Counted from the first letter of the stretch, positions 49,481 to 61,864 are shown. The stretch: 64,000 nt of DNA from Ophiura sarsii (GCA_035610835.1 CM069449.1:10559855-10623854), one strand, 5' to 3'. Notes: generated by a model from the letters alone, not told the origin. Translations and numbers: made by a program.

Positions 49481-52400
49481 ATGGCACGGAAAACCAAGCA
49501 AAATAATAACAAAGGTAAAACCCTTCCATGTGATACCAAGACACCAGAATGCAATCTACAAAATCAGAAAGATGATGACTTAGAACCTGGACATGGATCA
49601 AAGGTGACAGGTGAGATCAATATCCAAGACCCGACTATACTAACTCAGCAAAACAGTCTTGGAGATGAAAGTGAGGATGATTTTGGGCCTGAACATGGTA
49701 GAAAAGCCCTGTATAAGACCAGTATTGCACCATGGCAACATAGGCTTAGGAATCGGCAAGATATTGAATCTAAACCTGAACAGGATAGGAAATTAACCTG
49801 TAAGGTGTGCAGCAAAGTCTTCATGTTTGTATCAAGCTGTACAATGCATGAACAGACACATGTGACACACACTTCTCCAAATAGACATGAAAAGGTAAAT
49901 CAAAAAGAGAGGAAAGTTCACAAGATCAAAGGGTCATCTGTCAAAGGGGATCTGCTAGCAATGACCATTAGACACAAACAACTAAAATGTGACGCTGTAA
50001 TGACACCTAACCAAGCGATAGTTGTTAAGATTCCGGTTTTGTCAAAGAACTCAAACAGAGAGCAATGTGTAACAAAGACCACCATACTTAAACAAAAGAA
50101 AATTAACACTACTGCAATGTCACATAATGTACCATTAGATTCGAAGACCTCAACATTGACAAAGATCTCAAACAGGGGAAAATCTGCAGCAAAGACCATC
50201 AGACCTGCTAGGAACCCTATATCACTGAAGAACACAAACAAAAAGCAATCACAACTTTTTAAGACCATTAGAGAAAAACAGAAGGCTATCGAAACATTGT
50301 TACCAATGTCTGCTAGAATCAAACCTAACACAAAAAATAAATATATGTCCAACAGAAAGGTTACACCATTTCTGCAAAACAAGGAAGGAAAGAAAAGTGC
50401 TTGTGTCAGCGACAATATCTGCTCCTACTGCAATAAGAAGTTTTCCTCCCGCACTTCCTGTAATAGACACGTACGACTGCACACAAATGACAAACCATAC
50501 CACTGCACCTTCTGCACAGAGGCCTTTTCAAACGGTACTTATCTGAAACGTCACACCGTGAAAGTTCATGGACTTTCAATTCTAACTCGTAAAAGGGGAA
50601 ACAGCGTGGAACAGCATGCCCAGTTGCCGGATGATGTTGAAAAAAGGCCTGCAGATCAAAAAATACCAGGAAAGCTGAAGGCATCCAAAGGAAGGAAAAC
50701 AAAAAACAGTAAACGTGCAAGAAAGAATATAGAAGATAAGGCGAAATGTGCTCATAATGCTATTCTTTCAAATGAAAAATCCCAAAATCCCAAATTAAGT
50801 GGTTATAAATTGGTTGCGAGAGCTAAAACATCGTCAGTACTTGTGGGAGATCAGGAATTACAAGAAGATTCAATTAAAATCAACAATGAGAATGATGTTG
50901 CTAAGATCAACAATGTGAACAGTTGCGTTAATAATGCATTATGGGTAACACACCAAAATACCCATAATGCAAAGCTGCCGTACAAGTGTACTATCTGCTT
51001 CCAGTCCTTCACTGCTAAAAAATATCTGAACTCCCATAATGCATCTGTGCATGGAATAGATATTCTAGTATGTCAGTACTGCAAAAAACAGTTTTCCAAA
51101 GTGTATAACCGTGTGATCCACGAGAGACTTCACACCAATGAAAGACCATATGGGTGCACTTATTGTGATCAAGCCTATCCAAGTGCCAAGTATTTGCAGC
51201 GACATGTGAAGAAAATACACCCAGATAAAGTGTACTCAGGATGGAGGGTCTGCAGTCAAAGAGATATTGAATTGCAGATGAAAGAGGAAAATGTGACAAA
51301 GAAACAACGAATGGTAAATACGGTGGTGAATAAGGAGAAAGGACATAGGAAAGTAGCAATTGTCCATCAATTGGATCAGCATGCTAGCATTACAAATATA
51401 GAGGAACATACTAAACATGGAAATAAAGACAATGCACACAAGGATTATCAGGCTGTCAAGAAAAAGGCTGAACACAATATTAGAAAGCCGAAGCGTTCCA
51501 AGCAAATCCATTCAGATTCATTTCCAGATGCTCACAGAATGACTGATTCTGCCAGCTGCAACCCTAATAACCAGATGGTTAACCAGAAGGCACTTATAAA
51601 ACCAAAGACACATTCATTAAAAGAATGTCAAACCTGCCAGCAAGAATTCCCTTCTCAGCGAACGCTTGATTCACACGAATCTGCATTGCATGGTCGAGAC
51701 CCACGTGTATGTCAATGTTGTCCGAGGAGGTTTATTAACACCTATGTGCGAGCGACTCATGAGAAACGACATGCCAAGAAGAAACAAAATGTTCCACTGA
51801 AGACAAAGCCAGATATAGTGACTCATGAGAAAGTATGTGCTAAGAAGAAAGAACATTTTCCTCTGAAGACAAAGCCAGATATAGCGACTCATGAGAAACG
51901 ACATGCAAAGAAGAAACAACATTTTCCACTGAAGACAAAGCCAGAAATAACAGCTCATGAGAAACGACATGCAAAAAAGAAACAACATTTTCCACTGAAG
52001 ACAAAGCCAGATATTAAGCATCATGCACAATACAGTGCAATCATTCCACGAAAGCAAACCACAAAATCACAGAAGAATTATAGAAAATTGCATCCAAAAA
52101 CTTCTTCACTGAAGACAAAAGTAGATGATAAGCTTGCACAACGCAGTGCAAGCATTCAACAAACTTCACCATCATACAAAATGCACACAAAATTACACAC
52201 AAAAAAGACCAAATCATTGAGCAGACCTGCCATAAATTCAAAGGTGGATGTGAATGTGAAACAACACAGCTTAAACGCACAAAGAGAAACACTCACGACA
52301 TCATCCAAATGTCCAATGCAGTCGAGGACAACTGTACCTCAAATTCGAACCAGTTATAGAAGACGTTCAAGAGGCAGTTGCTCATACTGTGGAAAGACCT

Positions 52401-54088
52401 TTACCAGAGTAGATAATGCTCGCGTTCATGAGCGGACTGTACATCTGAAACTCAGACCATATAAATGCGTTTTATGTGATGCAAAGTTTGCCCGACCTGA
52501 ATATTTGAATCAACATTCAAAGAATGTCCATAAGAAGATGATTGCAAAAGTCAAACCAGAATATATGCCACTTGACACTAATGAGACAATGAGTGAAACA
52601 GTCAAGCAACAAACGGGTTTCAATCAGACTCCTGCTTCCAAAACAAACGGCCAAAAGACTGATGCATTCAAAGGGTTAGGTAACAAGACATCCACAAAGA
52701 CATTTGCGAGATCTCCAAGATGCTCAAAATCAGACGTTGCTCCTAACAAATCACATGGCATAAAAGCTTCTTCAACAGAAATAGCACACAACAATACAGG
52801 CAGTAGAAAGACCAAACATGGTGCATGCTCATACTGTGGTAAAGCTTTTACCAGAGTGGGTAATGTACGCATCCACGAAAGAGCTGTGCATCTGAAACTG
52901 AAACCCTATAAATGTGTTTGGTGTAAGGAACAGTTTGCCCGACCTGAGTATCTGAATAAGCATTCAAAGACTGTTCATCACCAGCTTAGTCCACCAACAA
53001 GTAAACCAACAAGATTGTCTGACACCAATGATTTGATAAAGAGCGGAGCCTTCAATAGGCAAATGATCCCTCTTGAGATTTCTCTTACACGTATAAACAA
53101 TGGTAAAAGTGGAGATAAAGATGGAACAGGTAAAACCTCACAATCACATAGTTCCCAACCATTACAGAAGTCTATCACAGAAGGTATAGATTCTAGCAAC
53201 CAGCCATTACATGACAATTGTATTGCACATGGAATAGATCCTTGTGAAACAGATAAACCTAAATCAGGTCTGATAGTGGTGCTTAAGTATTCCAATGATG
53301 AGTGGAAGGTAGCTGCTGATGCAATGAAAGCAAAATCAAACCACTTTCAATCTGATCAAATGACCAAAGGGAGTGGGAAGACAATGCCACTTGTTGACTC
53401 AATAGATGTGTCTTATAGTAAGAAATTTGATCATAGAAAACCAGCAAAAAGCAAGTCTTCAGTATTAAAGAAAAGAATGGTGACAAGACTACATCAGAAA
53501 AATCGGGGGAAATCAACAGATGCACCACTAAACATCACACAAGATGAAGTTGAAAAGGATCTCACTCAAGAAAGAGCTCAGAAAGACCCTGCAAAATATG
53601 CAGTCCAAATGAAAGCTCATGGCAGCGCTCACAAAGACATTGCAAAACATGTATTAGTCCAAAAGAACCTCACACAAGATGTGGTCAAGAAAGATCCCAC
53701 GAAAGACATAATGCAACAAGACTGTTCTCAAGAAGAGATGATAGCCAGTGCTACTGCCGGAAAGAAAATACTACAATCATACTCTTCGTCAAAATCAAGA
53801 GACTGTGCCCCACATCAGTATGAGGGCGCTGAATGCGTTACTATGACAACTTCTGCAGGCAATAACTTCACACACTATGTTGGCTCTGAAGAAGACAATT
53901 CCTGCAAATCACAGGAAAAGAGACCATCATCTAGATCATGGAACTGTGAGGAATGTCCAGCTGTGTTTAGTTGCAGTAAGGCGTTGGTTTATCACAAAAG
54001 AAGCTGCCAAAATGACAATGGAGATGCAGCTGTTGGTGCTGATGGGATGTCTGTTGTTCTACAGGTCGTTAGTGATGACGATGATGAG
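49481..54088 (+). CDS. C2H2 zinc-finger protein, main coding exon
   Basis: 1,536 codons, ending GATGATGAG before the donor GTTAGT (54089). Thirteen fingers, mostly in separated pairs: residue 107; 314 and 342; 503, 531 and 559; 716 and 744; 967 and 996; 1116 and 1145; and 1489. The pairs at 967 and 1116 are near duplicates (CSYCGKTFTRV, CVLCDAKFARPEYLNQHS). The finger at 1489 (CEECPAVFSCSKALVYHKRSC) ends in Cys and is C2HC. Long Lys/Thr-rich linkers and four 22-residue repeats (759-846) lie between. A nuclear DNA- or RNA-binding protein is likely; targets are unknown. There is no KRAB, BTB, SCAN or ZAD domain. The first ATG after the acceptor is chosen as start. The frame runs open past the donor to 54169, into a MITE, so an alternative C-terminus is possible. 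Confidence 0.9.
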
Positions 54089-54117
54089 GTTAGTTTGTTA
54101 ATTTATCATTACAGGTA

Positions 54118-54351
54118 CTATAGTTTGATCAGTTCCAAATTGGCGAAGCCTCCTTACAGCAGCGAATGAACGCAGAAGGATGCAAGCGCGCATGAAGGCA
54201 ACAAGCGCACTGTGCATCATATGCGTGATGAGTGCGTGCCACCAAAACCGTGTGTGTGGCAATAATCGTGCGCGTACGCTTGGATTACTTTTTCGTGCGG
54301 AGAGATAAAAACCGAATATTTCTCTCCAATTTAGAACGGATTAAACTATAG
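54118..54351. mobile_element. MITE-G copy 1
   Basis: Ends CTATAGTTTGATCAGTTCC and the loosely inverse GAACGGATTAAACTATAG. The centre has 'gaaggatgc', 'catgaaggcaac' and 'tgcggagagataaaa', shared with 59301-59542. It starts 30 bp after the splice donor of the zinc-finger exon. A third partial end lies near 25908. Confidence 0.85.
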
Positions 54352-55529
54352 TTTGTTTCTTGTGGATAGCCTGAATCTAAAATGCTAGGTACGTATGTGT
54401 ATTTAAAAAAAATTGGAATTATGATTTTATCATGAAATCTGCCACAAGTCTTCTTTATTAATCATGTTAATGGTAAAGTCAATTGCAAAATAAGTTTTCG
54501 CAATATTGACCAATTCATGGATCACTGAAGACAAATTTGATAACTTCTTGAAAAATGTTATATGTTCTCACTATCCATCTGTAAAAACTAGGCATTTTTG
54601 GTTAAAAAGTAAGTGGGTTTTTTTTCCAGGATTTCTAAATAAAAAACATAGTTATGGCTAAAATTGCTTAAAAAAACAAAATATGGGTAGCCAACAGGAA
54701 ACAAACCTGTTTAAGCATTCAGGGATGAAAAATCCATGACTCTTTTCTACGGCAGATGAACCTGTTAGTCTGGTTATTTTTCCAGAACTTTCCTGACACT
54801 TTTGAGTAGTTTTCAAAACTTAAAAAAAGAGCTCAAACATTTTTTTTTCAAAATGAAAACCGCGAAAATAAAACCTCTGCGAAAATTTCAGCTTTTACAG
54901 TAAATACTTTGCCTCAGCACCTTTTGGCTAAAAAGCTATGTGCTGTGCCTTTTTCTTTTTTTTGTTTGTTATTTCTTGTAATTACAAAGTCCGATTACCT
55001 TCAACATGGTATCATTTCAAAGCTTAAAATGTACTCTTTCAAGTCATACCAATAACTTAGAATTGACTTAGGTTTCCAAAAAGTTCATTTTGATGTGACA
55101 GGTCACATAATTCAATAGTTTTGCTTTTACCTTTTTATTACAAATAATCAGACATGATCAATGCACATTGTACGCTTGTGTGCTCTCTCAACTTCACAAA
55201 GTTAGTTAAATGTGTGTTCTCAGTCACAAAGTTGCAGAGTATTGCCGAAACAAACTAGTAAAAAAACCAAAAAATTAAAAAAATAAGAAGTAAAAAAGAT
55301 TAAAAAAAGGCTGCCGCACGTAGCGCTAAACGCGAAAGCTCATTTTAAAAGCAATGCGTGCGGGTCGCTGAGACAAATTATTACGTTTTATTGGCCTAAT
55401 GAATGCTATATTTGTCACCCTGTCTGTCAAAGAATATTTCAATGGAAGTACTAGCCTTACACATGCATCCATTTCATACTTGAGTGCTCCACAGAGTCTG
55501 TCACAAATAAATGAACCTATTTGCCGTAA
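54352..55529. other. Intronic AT-rich stretch
   Basis: No exon or clear repeat seen apart from A/T runs. The final 30 bp (55500-55529) is the left half of the tandem unit interrupted by the next element. Confidence 0.5.
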
Positions 55530-56679
55530 GGGACCGTTCATTATTTATGGTGGAGGGCGGTTGGGTAAACTATAGGGGGGCGTCATATAACTTTCATATG
55601 TTGAAATAGGGGGGGTTATGTAACTTTTTATTCTTGAACAGGGGGGGTTGTGTAAATTTGATTAAACTATAAAGATGGTGGAGATTGGAGTGATTTTAGA
55701 GGCTATTTTGGAGTGTAAATGCCATTTTTTTCTGCGCTTCGCGCATATTTTCTTAAAACCTATCGACTTCAAAAACCTTTACTAAGAGCCTACTTCTGGA
55801 CAGCAAATTGACGATATTGTGGAAAAACATCTATATAATCATCAACGGTCGAGACATTAGAGCCACAGGGTGTATAATGTTACAAAATCCATGCAATTTC
55901 ATGATATAAAAATGTGATTTATTGCATGCTTTTCACCTCATCTCTGCTTTGCACCAATGCTCATATAAGTAGAACGTTTCACTGGATTATACGTTTCTGC
56001 TCAGAATGTTTTAACTTGTTCGGGTTATAAAGACTCACAAAACCATCCAAAATGCATAAATATGAAGACAAAAATTCGAACTTGCTACGCTCGCCATTAC
56101 TAATTTCACACAATAAAAAGAAGGGCATCATAAAATTATTTGCCGTTCAAATAGGGCACAAACAAAATACTCTGATTTGATTTGGTTGGGGGTGTGCCGC
56201 TGGAGATTCAAAACCCATACCCATTTTTAGGGGTGATTTTGGAAAAATCGGTACCCATTTTTAGGGGTTTTGCTTTCATTTTAGACCAAATTTTCGCAAA
56301 TTATCAGGAAAATATACCTAATTTTTGCAAATTTTCGCGAAAATAGACACAAATTTCTCGAAAATAGACCCATATGTAAAAAGTGACCCCATTATTAGGG
56401 ATTTCAAAATCATACCCCATGTTTAGGGATTTTGTGCCCAAAAAGCTACCCATTAGAGCGGCACACCCCCGCATACCATCTTGGGTGAGTAAAACAGCCC
56501 CTTAAGTATGTGACAAGTTGATTTTTTTCGGGGAGGGGGGGGGGGGGGGTTGTGTAAAAAACTACTGGTTAGCAGGGGGGTCATGGAATTTTCAGTTTCA
56601 GCAGTAGGGGGGTTAGGTAATTTTAAACGAGTCTCGAATTTGTCCCAACGCCCCTCCACCATAAATAATGAACGGTCCC
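55530..56679. mobile_element. Harbinger-like element with TAA duplication
   Basis: Ends GGGACCGTTCATTATTTATG and CATAAATAATGAACGGTCCC, flanked by TAA (55527-55529, 56680-56682). The target is a tandem unit whose unfilled twin reads TTGCCATAAGGCAGTG at about 56773-56788. TAA/TTA duplication fits PIF/Harbinger. A 283-bp MITE is nested at 56188-56470. A single related end stands alone at 39007-39026. Confidence 0.88.
56188..56470. mobile_element. Nested MITE, GGGGGTGTGCCGCT ends
   Basis: Starts GGGGGTGTGCCGCT and ends AGCGGCACACCCCC. Inside, phrases like ACCCATTTTTAGGGG recur. Nested in the Harbinger-like element. Confidence 0.75.
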
Positions 56680-56850
56680 TAATGCAGTGAATTGATGTCT
56701 GCTTGTTGCTTCAAGCATGTCAAGCAGTAAATGAGGGTTTTCAATTTGGGGTGTCACAAATAAATGAACCTATTTGCCATAAGGCAGTGAATTGATGTCT
56801 GCTTGTTGCTTCAAGTAGGTCAAGCAGTAAATGAGGGTCTTCAATTTGGG
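56680..56850. repeat. 98-bp tandem unit, two copies
   Basis: 'gcagtgaattgatgtctgct' through 'tttcaatttggg' occurs at 56685-56748 and 56783-56852. The leader 'cacaaataaatgaacctatt' occurs at 55502 and 56756. The first copy is split by the Harbinger-like element. Confidence 0.85.
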
Positions 56851-57577
56851 TGGGGAGGGGGGCATGAGGAGGGACATGCCTGTGTGTTAAAAGGGGGGTT
56901 AAACTGACTGTTTTTGTTAATAAACATAGAGTTTGTCATTTCATGTGGGGGAGGGGGTGCCCCTCTAGTTACACCCCTGATGTCGAGTGGTTTTGATTCC
57001 AGATTGATATTAGGATTATATTATAGGGTTAACCCTTTGAACCCCAAGTTATTTATAGGCAATGATGGCCTGACCCTGGAAATTATCTGCATTTATTACC
57101 ATGTATTGCATTATTGAAGGCATTCAATTTTCCTTGTACTCAAGTGTTTATTTGAGTCAATGCCACTATACTATAGCGCCATTTCAGGTATATGGATTTC
57201 TCTGTGATGGCGCTATACTAACAACATTTCAGGTTCAAAGGGATACAGGTCATTGAAGTTGCAAAACTTTCTATGTCCATAAAGTATTCTTTTGAGAAAA
57301 GACATTTTGATGACATTTTATTTTGGTTTGATTAATTATGTTTGATGGTCCTTTTTGTTGGATTTTTCTAAAGTTTCTAACATTTCAAACCTTATTTTTA
57401 AAGTAAAAGGTAAAAAAAATTTCCTCAAATTTGCATTAACTTTTGTAAAGTTTTGGAGAATGTGAAAATGTATTTAAAAACCCCTCACATTTGACAATAT
57501 TGGTTGGTCAGCCCGTAAGAACCGGATGTCTTCTTTCCCTTTGCCTAAGCTTTTTATATTTTGTTTTTTCCACACAG
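56851..57577. other. Intron end before the last zinc-finger exon
   Basis: A 'tatagcgccatttcaggt' phrase is partly repeated at 57174 and 57206. Nothing else recognisable until the acceptor. Confidence 0.5.
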
Positions 57578-57856
57578 GTATACTGTACACCAGCTGGTCT
57601 CTTTACCTGCAAACACTGCCCAGCGATTTTCACCAAGAAAAGACAGTTCAAATCGCATCAATTCACTCATCTGTCACACAGCCAATTCGGGTGCCCCCAG
57701 TGCGGCAAAGTGTTTACACGTCATCAAGACTGGAGGAGTCACATGATTGCAGCGCATAGCCATCTACAGAGTTATCTGTGCAAGTATTGCAGCAAGAGAT
57801 TCAGGGTGATCAAGAATTGGTGGATCCATGAAGAAATGCATGAGATGTTGACTTAA
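57578..57856 (+). CDS. C2H2 zinc-finger protein, last exon
   Basis: Acceptor TTTTTTCCACACAG (57577), phase 0, matching the donor at 54089. It adds 92 residues with three fingers: CKHCPAIFTKKRQFKSHQFT, CGKVFTRHQDWRSHMIAAH (in CPQC...), and CKYCSKRFRVIKNWWIHEEM. Stop TAA at 57854-57856. The full protein would be 1,628 residues with 16 fingers. The intron of 3.5 kb holds several transposons. The phase fit and the finger content support the join; it was not confirmed by transcript. Confidence 0.85.
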   Translation, partial: VYCTPAGLFTCKHCPAIFTKKRQFKSHQFTHLSHSQFGCPQCGKVFTRHQDWRSHMIAAHSHLQSYLCKYCSKRFRVIKNWWIHEEMHEMLT

Positions 57857-58004
57857 CTAACCGATGAGTCATTATTTCCAGTTATAACAATTTTCAAGCG
57901 CAATGGGACACGGTTTTGTAACTTTTTTGTGTCCCATTTTTTTGTAACTACTTATTCTCTTGCCTTTCCACGTACAGAGGGGAGATCTTAAGGTGACTAA
58001 GACA

Positions 58005-58370
58005 GTCATTTTCTTTGGTAGGGGGGGGGGGGCGGTCCCAAAAATGTCATTTATCGTGGTCATTTTTTATGACCCTAAACAATCACATTATTTCTATGAC
58101 CCCCTACTCAGATGTTGATTATTTTTATAATCCCCTGCAACAAACACACAAGTTGAATACTTATAAGGCCTATCTAGTTACGGTTATTCGGAATGTTGAG
58201 GAAACAGTTGATGCGGAAGGGGAAAATGAGGGTGGACAAATGAAGAAAATATTTCAGTTTTTTGATTAACATTTTGATCTGATTCTCTATTAAAATGCAA
58301 TGGTATTGATTTTATGTAAAAAGACTATGATGCCCAGGATATTTGGGACCCCCTACTGAAGAAAATGACA
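58005..58370. mobile_element. MITE-like element, GTCATTTTCTT ends
   Basis: Starts near GTCATTTTCTTTGGTAGGGG and ends CCCCCTACTGAAGAAAATGAC. A G run follows the left end. In the 3' flank of the zinc-finger gene. The target duplication is not clear. Confidence 0.6.
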
Positions 58371-58677
58371 GCTCCCTAACCATTTAATAATTATTGCCAG
58401 TTAAACGATGATGAAGCCCGATGGGGCATGTCTTGTTGTTCTCATCCGATATCAGCAAGTACTGCGGGGGAGAACATAAGTGGCCGTATTCTCGTCCTAA
58501 ATATGTTTTTTTTTAAACCGTGAATAACTAAACCTGTGTCTTAATTTAATGTACATTTATATTTGCTCACATCGCTTTTTAAAAAGTGGTTGTGCGTTCA
58601 CTGTATACAGGTATTCAATTTATTGTGGCCAAATGGGTTAAAATAGATATCGACCGAATTCCTCAAATGCACATGTA

Positions 58678-58860
58678 TTTTAAAGATTTTTAAGATCTGC
58701 ACCTCAGCTTGCACCGGGCACGGTTGAGGTATCATTCAAGGCATACAGTTGGTATATGAGTTACGACACTTTTCAGTCAGTTAGATGCGTGTTTAAAAAC
58801 AAATGTTTGAGAATTACGTGTAGTTAAACGTGTGTTTAGTTAGCTTAAAGTCATGTATAA
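58678..58860. repeat. Dispersed repeat MITE-H, copy 2
   Basis: Matches 34575-34800 in the same order of blocks; 'gcaccgggcacggt' and 'caaggcatacagttggtat' are the most conserved. Confidence 0.65.
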
Positions 58861-58950
58861 ATACGGGCCGGTGATGAAGTAGTGGTCGAAACATGAAGAA
58901 ACACTCAAGATATTGGGTTACCATTGAGTAACTACGTGTATTGTTTTTAA

Positions 58951-59213
58951 GGCGACAAAAAAAACCACCCTGTCCTACGGGAAAACAAAACTTTTAGGTA
59001 TTGTCAGTCGTTCTGTTTTTGTTCTGTTTTTTTATTTAAATTTCAGGACATTTTGTTGAATTTTCAGCAATTTTCAACATTTTCAAAACATTTCAAAATA
59101 TTTCAAAATATTTCAACAAAATTGCAAACGCAAACAAATTTCCAAAACAATGTGCTAATTTTATAAATGTGGGTCGGTCGGCCCAGTAAACAGGGTCTTT
59201 ATTTTTGTCGCCT
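58951..59213. mobile_element. MITE-B copy
   Basis: Begins GGCGACAAAAAAAACCACCC and ends with AACAGGGTC and TTTTTGTCGCC. GGTCGGTCGGCCC lies near the right end. Confidence 0.8.
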
Positions 59214-59300
59214 ATCAATTATGTACTTGTGTTGTGTCCTGTCCCATGGGACAACTATTGGTTAATTATACCACTCTATGCAGGGACGTAGGAGCCTATT

Positions 59301-59542
59301 CTATAGTTTGTTCAGCTCCAAATTGGCGAAGCCTCTTTACAGCTGCGAATGAATACAGAAGGATGCGGGCATGCATGAAGGCAACGGCGCACTGTGTTTC
59401 ATATGTGTGACGCGTGCGTGCCTCCAGAACCATGTGTGTGTGGCCATAATTGTGCGTGTGCGGCTTACGCCTGGATTACCTTTGCGTGCGGAGAGATAAA
59501 AAAAGAACATTTCTCCCCACTAGTTTGGAACTGATTGAACTG
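59301..59542. mobile_element. MITE-G copy 2
   Basis: CTATAGTTTGTTCAGCTCC to GGAACTGATTGAACTGA; about 80% similar by eye to 54118-54351. Confidence 0.85.
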
Positions 59543-59661
59543 AAGTGATCAACAAAATATTGTATACTAATATTATTGCATTTCAATAACCCGTGTGTTA
59601 CTAAGCTTCCATCGTATGAATATGCTCCAATGTCACTGCACAGAGTTAGGGGTTGTCCTTA

Positions 59662-59955
59662 GGCGACGAATGAACCTCCATTTTACGATACCGACCAACC
59701 CATTTTTTTCAGAAATTTACAATTTTTTTTAGAATAGTTTGGAATTCTTTTGCAGCTTTTGGTCACATTTTTTATTTAATTCTTTTTTGTGTGAAATGTT
59801 TTTAAACCTTTCGCAAAAAAATGAAATCTTTTGACATTGTTGAAAATTGCTGTACATTCACAAACATTTTTGAATTCCCCAAGACCCTGTCTGATCAACC
59901 AACCCTACCTGTGAAAGGTCCGTTTACCTGTAGAACAGGGTCCTTTTTTGTCGCC
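59662..59955. mobile_element. MITE-B copy
   Basis: GGCGACGAATGAACC to AACAGGGTCCTTTTTTGTCGCC; the inner GACCAACCCATTTTTT word is shared with other copies. Confidence 0.8.
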
Positions 59956-60044
59956 TCATCTCATTGCAGTACCTAATGTATTATAAAAGTAATTTTGCAT
60001 ACTGTGAGACGAGCAATGTGATGAAGAATGGGTGGATTCATTTA

Positions 60045-60220
60045 GGGCTCTTGCCCAAACACAAGTAGAGGAAAGCTTGAGGAAAGAGCGGGGAAAGCGT
60101 GATCCTTAATTCTATATTGTTAATAGGAGTGAACAAGGGTCGGTGATTAACACCTCACTGAATGGGTACTTTCCCGCCCTTTCCACAAGCTTTCCTCTAC
60201 TTGTATAAGGGCAAGAGCCC
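60045..60220. mobile_element. 176-bp MITE with TTA duplication
   Basis: TTA at 60042-60044 and 60221-60223. Terminal inverted repeats of about 42 bp begin GGGCTCTTGCCC and include AAGTAGAGGAAAGCTTG. Harbinger-like by its TTA flanks (inference). Confidence 0.82.
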
Positions 60221-60368
60221 TTAGAGAATTGTATTAAAAACTAGCAAGCGGAATTAGAGATGTGGCACTTGTAGAGTTGCCAAAACACAAGCCTGATCGG
60301 GCAACATTTGATTAGTTGTTATTCACCTATATGCGGTTGTACACAAATTCAGTCCCACAATGCAATGA

Positions 60369-60768
60369 GGGCTAGATTTTGCTCCTTCATGCGAGAATCA
60401 ATTTTGATTGTGAGAATCAACTGATTCTGACATTGACATTGAGCATCTGATTCTTACCACAAACATTTACAAGTTACAAGAATCATAGATTCAGATACGA
60501 TGTTAATTAATTTCACTGTACACTCTACAGTATTTTAAATCATATTATGTGATTGGTTGCTGGGTGCTAATAACAGCGGTAAAGACCAATGAGCAAACAG
60601 GGTTTATTTACATTATATTAAAGGTCGAAAGGTTGAATCTAGATTTTACACTTTTATTATTAAGTTCAAGTAAGTAACCTTACTAAATTGTCTATGTGAA
60701 TCAAATTTGATTCTCGCAAGTAACATACAGTGCAAATCAATTCCCTGATTCTCGTCGAAATCTAGCCC
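60369..60768. mobile_element. 400-bp MITE, GGGCTAGATTT ends
   Basis: The ends GGGCTAGATTTTGC and GAAATCTAGCCCC enclose subterminal GCGAGAATCAAWTTTGATT motifs in inverse order. The right boundary is followed by a 24-bp tandem repeat (TGAATGAGCGTAGAATAC, about 60770-60812). Confidence 0.7.
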
Positions 60769-61217
60769 CTGAATGAGCGTAGAATACTAGCCCCTGAATG
60801 AGCGTAGAATACCACAAAGCTGATCTGTGATCTATGGCCTGTAACCATTTGTAATGCAACATGCTCTTACATTGTGGGATTGAAATGTCGGTACAACTCG
60901 GCTATCTTCAGTAGCCTGCCCATATAAAACCTTGTCTGTTTTCAGAAGAAAGCATATTGTACACTTTTGCTATCTTCAGTAGATAGTGCATCTCGAGTAC
61001 ATGCTAATAATGTTATTGAATGTTATTTATTACACTGTATTTATCTGTATTTTATATAATATGTTTAAAAAGGTAAATACCTTTGCAGACATTTAAAATG
61101 TGTTATTATACAAATGTGTTGGTAGGCTAAAAAAGGTTGTTCTGAACTCTGAAGGCTTCACCACAGTTCACTTTTGGATGTGTCCTTTTTTCTAGTTTTA
61201 TACTGTATCAACCTTTA

Positions 61218-61446
61218 GGCGAGGAAAAACACACACCCTGTTTTACGTAAAATCAGCATTTTTTGGCCGAAAATCTTTCCATTTTTTTTTTACAAATTAA
61301 GATTTAAAAAAACCCCAATGTTTGCAGATTTTTGCAGATTCTGGTGACATCTTAGGTAAAAAGAATAACAACAACAACAACAACAACCAACCGACCCTAC
61401 TTGACAGGTCTGTCCGCCCGTAAAACAGGTGGGTTTTTCCGTCGCC
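61218..61446. mobile_element. MITE-B copy
   Basis: GGCGAGGAAAAACACACACC to GTAAAACAGGTGGG and TCCGTCGCC. Closest to the copy at 584-860. Holds an (AAC)n run near 61366-61386. Confidence 0.85.
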
Positions 61447-61864
61447 TACAAAACATTAACCAAAAATCCAACCTGAAACATAGCTTTTTTGTTGATTCTA
61501 ACTTTTCTTGTTGTTTATATTTGCTTTTAGTACATGTAAGGCATAGTGCTATCTCACATTGATAGCACATCTAAGGTCATAGTTATAAATAGGGGGAGGG
61601 GAGGGATAATGTCTACCATGTTTTAGTAAAATGAATAGTTTTTGTTCGGAGTCCATTTTTATAATTAAAGCAGACTTGCCCCCACCCATGGAATTTTCCC
61701 TTCTAAGATTCAACCCCACCTATGGACTTCCCCTCCTAAGATTCAAGATTACACTGTATTTATCTGTCTTTACTTGTTTACTATATTTAGTAGATAACAC
61801 AATTTAGCCACATGCTTATTTAATAAGTTGATTATAATTTAAAGCATTGCTCCTCTTTAGTTAA

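Noticed and set aside
50000..53600. Long open frames on - opposite the zinc-finger exon
   Set aside because: They are the complement of a lysine- and histidine-rich coding exon; no domain is present.
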